This document shows, piece after piece, positions 40,989 through 45,335 of a DNA stretch of 45,335 nt (the first letter of the stretch is position 1; every line of letters starts with the position of its first letter). Position numbers and translations under genes: made by a program. The stretch comes from JAZNOL01 sp045580815. GTDB taxonomy: Bacteria > Bacillota > Clostridia > RUG12999. The notes under the pieces were generated by a model that saw only the letters and a list, made by a program, of their open reading frames with translations, made no database searches and was not told the origin of the DNA. The stretch is taken from NCBI GenBank assembly GCA_045580815.1, contig JAZNOL010000046.1, positions 1 to 45,335 of the forward strand, given 5' to 3'.

Positions 40989-41459
40989 TTGAACGAAGAA
41001 AAAATTGCCGGTATTGTTGCTTCTGTAATTAATGAAGTATTTTCGCAGAAAATGACCCTCAAAAAGGCAAAACGGCTTGCGGTTTATGTTGAAAAACAGG
41101 CACAGAAAATGGGTGTTAACGCAGTTATCGCCGTATCTGACGCAAGCGGAAACATTATCCTTGCCGAAAGTATGGACGATGCTTACATAGCAAGTTATGA
41201 CATTGCGGTAAACAAAGCGTTTACCTGTGCATCGCTCAAAATGCACACAAAAACCTTAAAACCTCTTGCCCAGCCGGGGCAGTCACTTTACGGAATTCAG
41301 TTTACAAACAGCGGTCGCATAGTGATTTTCGGCGGCGGAGTTGTGCTTAAATGCGGCGACAGGGTTATCGGTGCGCTGGGAGTTTCCGGCGGCACCGAGG
41401 AGCAGGATACACTTCTTGCAGATTTAGGCGAAAAATATTTCAGCGAGGAAATGCTGTGA
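40989..41459 (+). CDS. GlcG/PduO-C family protein with encapsulation-type N-terminus
   Basis: A 156-residue protein of the GlcG/HbpS/PduO C-terminal family, several of which bind haem or cobalamin-related ligands. The fold region is about 22-150 with NAVIAVSDASGNIILAESM and VIGALGVSGGTEEQD blocks. Residues 1-20 (MNEEKIAGIVASVINEVFSQ) form an amphipathic helix like an encapsulation peptide. It starts at TTG 40989 with an AGCAGGG site; the first ATG (41052) would remove that helix and lacks a site. The ATP:cobalamin transferase half of PduO is absent. Confidence 0.85.
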   Translation: MNEEKIAGIVASVINEVFSQKMTLKKAKRLAVYVEKQAQKMGVNAVIAVSDASGNIILAESMDDAYIASYDIAVNKAFTCASLKMHTKTLKPLAQPGQSLYGIQFTNSGRIVIFGGGVVLKCGDRVIGALGVSGGTEEQDTLLADLGEKYFSEEML

Positions 41460-42949
41460 ACAGTATTGTAAAATCCCGCAGTTTTGTTGCAGAAAGCAAA
41501 GAAGCGGCAGAAATATTAATATATGATTTAACCGTGCAGGGCGGATATCTGTGCAGTAAAAAGCAGGAGGAAATGCTGAAAAGTGTTTCAAAACGCACGA
41601 AAAGCTTTACTGCGGCACTAAACATGATTGGTGCACCGTCTGCTTTTGGCAGAAGGTTTTTCATCTGCCAAAGGAAAACCGGCGTTGAAGACATTTTCCC
41701 TGTTGCTACGGTTGAATATAAAGAAAAAAGCTTTACGGATAGAGGTATTAAAATGGATATAAATTCAGCAAATATTGAAGCAATTGTAAAGCAGGTAATT
41801 TCAGAAATGGGCACAGGCGGCAAAAAACCGTCAGCAGGCGGCACTGTTCCCGCAACTTCAAAAGCGGCACTTCTCACAAAACCCGAAAAATTTGAAATCA
41901 AAGAATATCCCATTCCTGCACTTGGAGATAACGATATTCTTGTAAAGGTTGAAGGCTGTGGCGTTTGCGGAACAGATGCACACGAGTTCAAACGTGACCC
42001 CTTTTCACTTATTCCTGTTGTTCTCGGTCACGAGGGCACAGGCGAAATCGTGAAAATGGGTAAAAACGTTAAATGCGACAGCGCAGGCAAGCCCCTTTCG
42101 GTTGGTGACAAGGTTGTTACCTGCATGATTTTTAAAGACAACCCCGACATTACAATGTTTGACCTTAACAAACAGAATGTGGGCGGTGCAGACGTTTACG
42201 GACTTCTGCCCGATGACGACATACACCTTAACGGCTGGTTTGCCGATTACATAGTTGTAAGAGGCGGCTCAACAATTTTCAACGTAAGTGACCTTGACCT
42301 TGATTCACGTATTCTCATTGAACCCTGCGCAGTTTTAATCCATGCGGTTGAACGTGCAAAAACAACAGGAATACTGCGTTTCAACAGCCGTGTGGCTGTT
42401 CAGGGCTGCGGACCTATCGGTCTTATTTGTATTGCGGTTTTGCGTACAATGGGTATTGAAAACATTGTTGCCGTTGACGGTAACGAGCAGCGTCTTGAGT
42501 TTGCAAAACAGATGGGTGCAAACGCAACTGTCAACTTCAGGAACTTTGACGGAGCAGAAAAACTTGCAGAGGGCGTTAAAAATGCTTTTGGCGGTTATCT
42601 TGCAGATTTTGCGTTCCAGTGTACAGGCTCACCTGTTGCTCACAGCAATATTTATAAATTTATCAGAAACGGCGGCGGACTTTGCGAGCTGGGATTCTTT
42701 ATTAACGGCGGCGATGCCACAATTAATCCCCATTTTGACATTTGTTCAAAAGAAATCACAACCGTTGGCTCATGGGTTTACACACTCCGCGACTATGCAA
42801 CAACATTTGATTTCTTAAAACGTGCAAAAGCAATCGGTCTTCCCATGGAAAAACTGATTACACACAAATTCCCGCTTGACAAAATTAACGAAGCATTAGA
42901 AACCAACCTTAAAATGGAAGGTCTTAAAATAGCAATAATAAACGAATAA
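41456..42949 (+). CDS. Zinc alcohol dehydrogenase with extra N-terminal domain
   Basis: The frame from GTG 41456 (GAGGAA upstream, overlapping the previous stop) is open for 497 residues. The last ~365 are a zinc-dependent MDR dehydrogenase: GCGVCGTDAHEF and LGHEGTGE at the catalytic zinc site, the dinucleotide motif VQGCGPIGLI, then VDGNEQR. Probable role: lactaldehyde to 1,2-propanediol and propionaldehyde to propanol. Residues 100-118 (MDINSANIEAIVKQVISEM) look like an N-terminal encapsulation peptide, with their own ATG at 41753 and AGAGG site. The first 99 residues are an unrecognised domain. Both 497- and 398-residue products are possible. Confidence 0.82.
   Translation: MNSIVKSRSFVAESKEAAEILIYDLTVQGGYLCSKKQEEMLKSVSKRTKSFTAALNMIGAPSAFGRRFFICQRKTGVEDIFPVATVEYKEKSFTDRGIKMDINSANIEAIVKQVISEMGTGGKKPSAGGTVPATSKAALLTKPEKFEIKEYPIPALGDNDILVKVEGCGVCGTDAHEFKRDPFSLIPVVLGHEGTGEIVKMGKNVKCDSAGKPLSVGDKVVTCMIFKDNPDITMFDLNKQNVGGADVYGLLPDDDIHLNGWFADYIVVRGGSTIFNVSDLDLDSRILIEPCAVLIHAVERAKTTGILRFNSRVAVQGCGPIGLICIAVLRTMGIENIVAVDGNEQRLEFAKQMGANATVNFRNFDGAEKLAEGVKNAFGGYLADFAFQCTGSPVAHSNIYKFIRNGGGLCELGFFINGGDATINPHFDICSKEITTVGSWVYTLRDYATTFDFLKRAKAIGLPMEKLITHKFPLDKINEALETNLKMEGLKIAIINE
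41741..41755 (+). promoter_or_regulatory. Internal ribosome site and start within the dehydrogenase gene
   Basis: AGAGG (41741-41745) lies seven bases before an in-frame ATG (41753) at the exact beginning of the encapsulation-peptide-like helix. It would give a 398-residue dehydrogenase of ordinary architecture. Confidence 0.6.
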
Positions 42950-42968
42950 TTTTTAGGAGGATATTAAA

Positions 42969-43244
42969 ATGGCAAAAGAAGCACTTGGTATGATTGAAAC
43001 AAGAGGTCTCACAGCAGCAATTGAGGCGGCAGATTCTATGGTTAAAGCCGCAGAAGTTGAACTTATCGGCACAGAAAAAATCGGTAGCGGTTTGGTAAGC
43101 GTTATGGTTCGTGGCGATGTTGGTGCAGTTAAAGCAGCAACAGAAGCAGGTGCCGCAAAAGCACAGCAGCTTGGCGAGCTTGTTGCAGTTCACGTTATTC
43201 CCCGTCCCCACGCAGACGTTGAAAAACTTCTCCCCAAATTTTAA
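42969..43244 (+). CDS. pduA: BMC-H shell protein (PduA/PduJ type)
   Basis: A 91-residue hexameric shell protein forming the flat facets. The pore loop is Lys37-Ile-Gly-Ser40-Gly as in PduA, a pore suited to small polar molecules such as 1,2-propanediol. The end HVIPRPHADVEKLLPKF is typical. AGGAGG is eight bases before the ATG. It is followed after 16 bases by a close paralogue with a longer N-terminus. Confidence 0.95.
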   Translation: MAKEALGMIETRGLTAAIEAADSMVKAAEVELIGTEKIGSGLVSVMVRGDVGAVKAATEAGAAKAQQLGELVAVHVIPRPHADVEKLLPKF

Positions 43245-43260
43245 TTTGGCGGTGATTTAA

Positions 43261-43617
43261 ATGGCTACAGCTAAAAAAGCTCCGGCAAAAAAACCGGAAG
43301 TAAAAAATACAACAACAGTAATCAAGGAGGAAAAGAAAATGGCACTTGAAGCATTAGGTATGGTAGAAACAAGAGGACTTGTTGCGGCAATCGAAGCAGC
43401 AGATGCAATGCTTAAAGCGGCAAACGTTGAGCTGGTTGGCACCGAAAAAATCGGTAGTGGCTTGGTAAGCGTTATGGTTCGCGGTGACGTTGGTGCAGTT
43501 AAAGCCGCTGTTGAAGCAGGCGATGCAAGCGCAAGACGTCTTGGCGAAGTTATCGCTACTCACGTTATTCCGCGTCCTCACGGCGATGTTGAAAAAATTA
43601 TTCCGTCAATTAAATAA
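43261..43617 (+). CDS. pduA: BMC-H shell protein with Lys-rich N-terminal extension
   Basis: A 118-residue BMC-H protein. Residues 27-118 are a close paralogue of the preceding gene with the same KIGSG pore. Residues 1-26 form a Lys/Ala/Pro-rich extension (MATAKKAPAKKPEVKN and beyond) not normal for this family. GGCGGTGA precedes the first ATG; a stronger AAGGAGG inside the gene precedes an in-frame ATG at 43339, which would give a standard 92-residue protein. Both forms may be made, recalling PduB/PduB'. Confidence 0.9.
   Translation: MATAKKAPAKKPEVKNTTTVIKEEKKMALEALGMVETRGLVAAIEAADAMLKAANVELVGTEKIGSGLVSVMVRGDVGAVKAAVEAGDASARRLGEVIATHVIPRPHGDVEKIIPSIK
43324..43341 (+). promoter_or_regulatory. 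Internal ribosome site and start in the second BMC-H gene
   Basis: AAGGAGG (43324-43330), the strongest site in this block, lies eight bases before the in-frame ATG 43339 at the point where homology to the ordinary BMC-H protein begins. Confidence 0.7.
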
Positions 43618-43651
43618 TTGAAATAATTTTTCACAGAAAATTTAAAAACAA

Positions 43652-43687
43652 TGCCGGGCTCACAAAGCCCGGCACACCCCACGGTGT
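43652..43687 (+). other. Two intercistronic hairpins between shell genes
   Basis: A perfect 9-base stem TGCCGGGCT / AGCCCGGCA (43652-43674) is directly followed by ACACC/GGTGT (43674-43687). There is no T-run, so it is more likely an mRNA stability or processing element than a terminator. Confidence 0.6.
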
Positions 43688-43719
43688 ATTTATCCTTTTA
43701 TGAAAGGACTGAAAACTTC

Positions 43720-43989
43720 ATGCTTATCGGCAAAGTTGTAGGCAGTGTTGTTTCAACACGCAAAAACGAAAATTTAATCGGAAACAAATTCATGATTGTT
43801 GAAATTCTCAAATCTATGGATAAAGACGAAAGAAAAATAGTTGCTATTGATAACATCGGCGCAGGCGTCGGTGAAATTGTTCTTGTTGCAACAGGAAGCG
43901 CCGCACGAATAGGCTGCGGTGTGGAAAACACTCCTGTTGATGCGGCTATTGTTGGAATTGTAGATAATTTCTCAAAACTCGGAGATTGA
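43720..43989 (+). CDS. eutN: BMC-P pentameric vertex protein (EutN/PduN type)
   Basis: An 89-residue EutN/CcmL/PduN-family protein that caps the vertices of the shell. It begins MLIGKVVGSVVSTRK and has the GAGVGEIVLVATGSAAR loop and VDAAIVGIVD end of the family. The frame opens earlier, but the ATG at 43720 with AAAGGA upstream is the conserved start. It lies after the hairpins and five bases before pduS. Confidence 0.93.
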   Translation: MLIGKVVGSVVSTRKNENLIGNKFMIVEILKSMDKDERKIVAIDNIGAGVGEIVLVATGSAARIGCGVENTPVDAAIVGIVDNFSKLGD

Positions 43990-43994
43990 TATAA

Positions 43995-45335
43995 ATGAAT
44001 CTGGAGAATCTTAAAAAAATTTTAAAGGATTGCGGCGTTGCAGGTGCCGGCGGAGCAGGGTTTCCTACCTATGCAAAGCTGGACAGCCGCGCAGACACGG
44101 TGATTTTAAACTGTGCCGAGTGTGAGCCGCTTTTTAAGGTTCACCGCCAGCTGCTTTACACCTACGCTCACGAGATTGTGCAGACCCTTGCGAAAATCAC
44201 AGAAGCTCTGGGGGCAAAACGGTTTATTGTGGCTGTAAAAAAAGAATATACTAAAGCGGCAAAGGCCGCACAGGCAGAGATTGAAAACTATTCAAACGGC
44301 AGTGTTTTTCTGCTGGGAGAGTTTTATCCTGCCGGTGATGAGGTTGTGACGATTTTTGAGGCAACCGGCCGTCGTGTTCCTGCCGGAAACATTCCCATTT
44401 CTGTGGGAGTGATTGTTTTAAACGCCGAAACGGTGCTGAACTCTTATTTTGCACTTGAATACGGCACAGGCGTGAGTTTTAAACATGTTACCGTTGCAGG
44501 TGCGGTTAAAAATCCGTCAACTGTCCGTGTGCCCATCGGCACAAGCTTTAAAGCACTTATTGACTTTTGCGGTGGCTACACCGGCGATGACGACGATTTT
44601 GAAATAATCTGCGGCGGTCCTATGACAGGGCGGCTTGCTGAGGAATCGCAAACAGTTACAAAAACCACAAACGGAGTAATTGTTTTGCCTCGTGACCATC
44701 AGATTATAAACGCCGGCAAGGTGCGCAGTGACATAGCCATAAACCGTGCGAAAAGTGCCTGCTGTCAGTGCAGAAGTTGTACGGATTTATGCCCGAGGAC
44801 TCTGCTTGGTCAGCCGGTTAATCCCCACGATTTTATGCGTGCTCTATCTTCCGGTGCAGATGTAAACACAAAGGTAATGACAAACGCACTTTATTGCGTT
44901 TCATGCGGCGTGTGCGAGCTTTATGCGTGTCCGCAGGGGCTTTCACCACGCAATCTTATTACGGAATTTAAACAGAAAATGGCACAAAACGGCGTTAAAC
45001 CGAAAGCACTTTCACAGCCGGCGGAAGAAATCAGCCCGGCACGTGATATGCGCCGTGTTCCTATGAACAGACTTAAACAGCGGCTGTCACTTAACAATTA
45101 CGATGTGGATGCACCGCTGAACGATAAATTTAAAAATCCCCCAAAACTCAAAGTCATGCTTTCACAGCATATTGGTGCTCCTGCTGTGGCTAACGTGAAA
45201 AAAGGCGATAAAGTGGCTGAAAATGCGGTTATTGCAACTGCAACAGAAAACGCACTTTCTCTGCCGGTTCATGCTCCCCTTGCCGGAACAGTTAAAGAAG
45301 TAACAGATAAATTTGTAGTTATAGAGGTTGATTAA
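43995..45335 (+). CDS. pduS: PduS-type flavo-iron-sulfur electron carrier
   Basis: A 446-residue PduS homologue (RnfC-related), complete at the window edge with its stop at 45333-45335. The N-terminal Gly-rich GVAGAGGAGFPTYAK and NCAECEP motifs belong to the Complex I 51-kDa-like flavin/NADH fold. An SLBB-like region follows, then two [4Fe-4S] sites: Cys256/257-259-262-266 and Cys301-304-307-312. In Pdu systems it passes electrons to cobalamin. This locus is B12-independent, so it more likely re-oxidises NADH or moves electrons across the shell. GGAGAT precedes the ATG. Confidence 0.92.
   Translation: MNLENLKKILKDCGVAGAGGAGFPTYAKLDSRADTVILNCAECEPLFKVHRQLLYTYAHEIVQTLAKITEALGAKRFIVAVKKEYTKAAKAAQAEIENYSNGSVFLLGEFYPAGDEVVTIFEATGRRVPAGNIPISVGVIVLNAETVLNSYFALEYGTGVSFKHVTVAGAVKNPSTVRVPIGTSFKALIDFCGGYTGDDDDFEIICGGPMTGRLAEESQTVTKTTNGVIVLPRDHQIINAGKVRSDIAINRAKSACCQCRSCTDLCPRTLLGQPVNPHDFMRALSSGADVNTKVMTNALYCVSCGVCELYACPQGLSPRNLITEFKQKMAQNGVKPKALSQPAEEISPARDMRRVPMNRLKQRLSLNNYDVDAPLNDKFKNPPKLKVMLSQHIGAPAVANVKKGDKVAENAVIATATENALSLPVHAPLAGTVKEVTDKFVVIEVD

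Noticed and set aside
1..45335. CRISPR arrays, tRNA or rRNA genes, riboswitches, insertion sequences
   Set aside because: No regular spaced repeats, tRNA T-arm pattern, known riboswitch core or transposase was seen on either strand by reading.

Overview
The window is typical of an obligately anaerobic, low-GC member of the class Clostridia, probably from a gut or similar sugar-fermenting community. The signs are AT-rich intergenic DNA, strong AGGAGG ribosome binding sites, intrinsic terminators, an O2-defence set (reverse rubrerythrin, ferritin, rubredoxin, PerR-type Fur) and an oxygen-sensitive glycyl radical enzyme. No rRNA, tRNA, CRISPR array, transposase or prophage gene was recognised.

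Region by region. 1-3600 (minus): small membrane, zinc-ribbon and lipoprotein genes, then rubredoxin and ferritin. 3790-6320 (minus): pncA-nadE, reverse rubrerythrin and perR with its operator. 6439-7284 (plus): a short-chain dehydrogenase. 7366-10895 (minus): a heterodimeric exporter-type ABC pair. 11101-13754: an AraC regulator divergent from a GH2 glycosidase. 13755-14214: no convincing gene, but a candidate structured ncRNA on the minus strand. 14215-18086 (minus): cdaA-cdaR (c-di-AMP synthesis), a sugar nucleotidyltransferase and a DUF1015 protein. 18265-23896 (plus): a tiny glycine-rich protein, a MIF-family tautomerase, two tandem HAD phosphatases, a YgjV-like membrane protein, topB and another HAD. 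23966-26606 (minus): an AI-2E-type permease, an HdeD-like protein, and rpsI/rplM. 26607-27236: a second candidate structured ncRNA (plus). 27237-29666: lipoprotein, zinc-ribbon protein, a frameshifted SLOG-type gene, an XRE regulator and GC-rich repeat mosaics. 29667-34838 (minus): a surface SLH-VWA protein, HAD, truA and a secreted C39-like protein.

35057-45335 (plus) is the main feature: a glycyl-radical-enzyme microcompartment (GRM) locus. In order it holds a HAD phosphatase, a B12-independent diol dehydratase and its activase, PduU-like shell protein, EutP/PduV GTPase, class II (fuculose/rhamnulose-type) aldolase, a GlcG/PduO-C protein, a zinc alcohol dehydrogenase, two BMC-H shell proteins, a BMC-P pentamer and PduS. 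The set fits encapsulated fucose/rhamnose breakdown: aldolase makes lactaldehyde, the dehydrogenase reduces it to 1,2-propanediol, the glycyl radical enzyme dehydrates that to propionaldehyde, and PduS and the dehydrogenase recycle NAD. The locus probably continues past the right edge: no aldehyde dehydrogenase, PduL or BMC-T gene is present here.

The most unusual points are an in-frame 99-residue domain ahead of the encapsulated dehydrogenase with an internal start, a BMC-H gene with two good starts and a Lys-rich extension, a Cys-rich linker in the aldolase, and two candidate ncRNAs of matching architecture (26856-27063 and 13875-14033).
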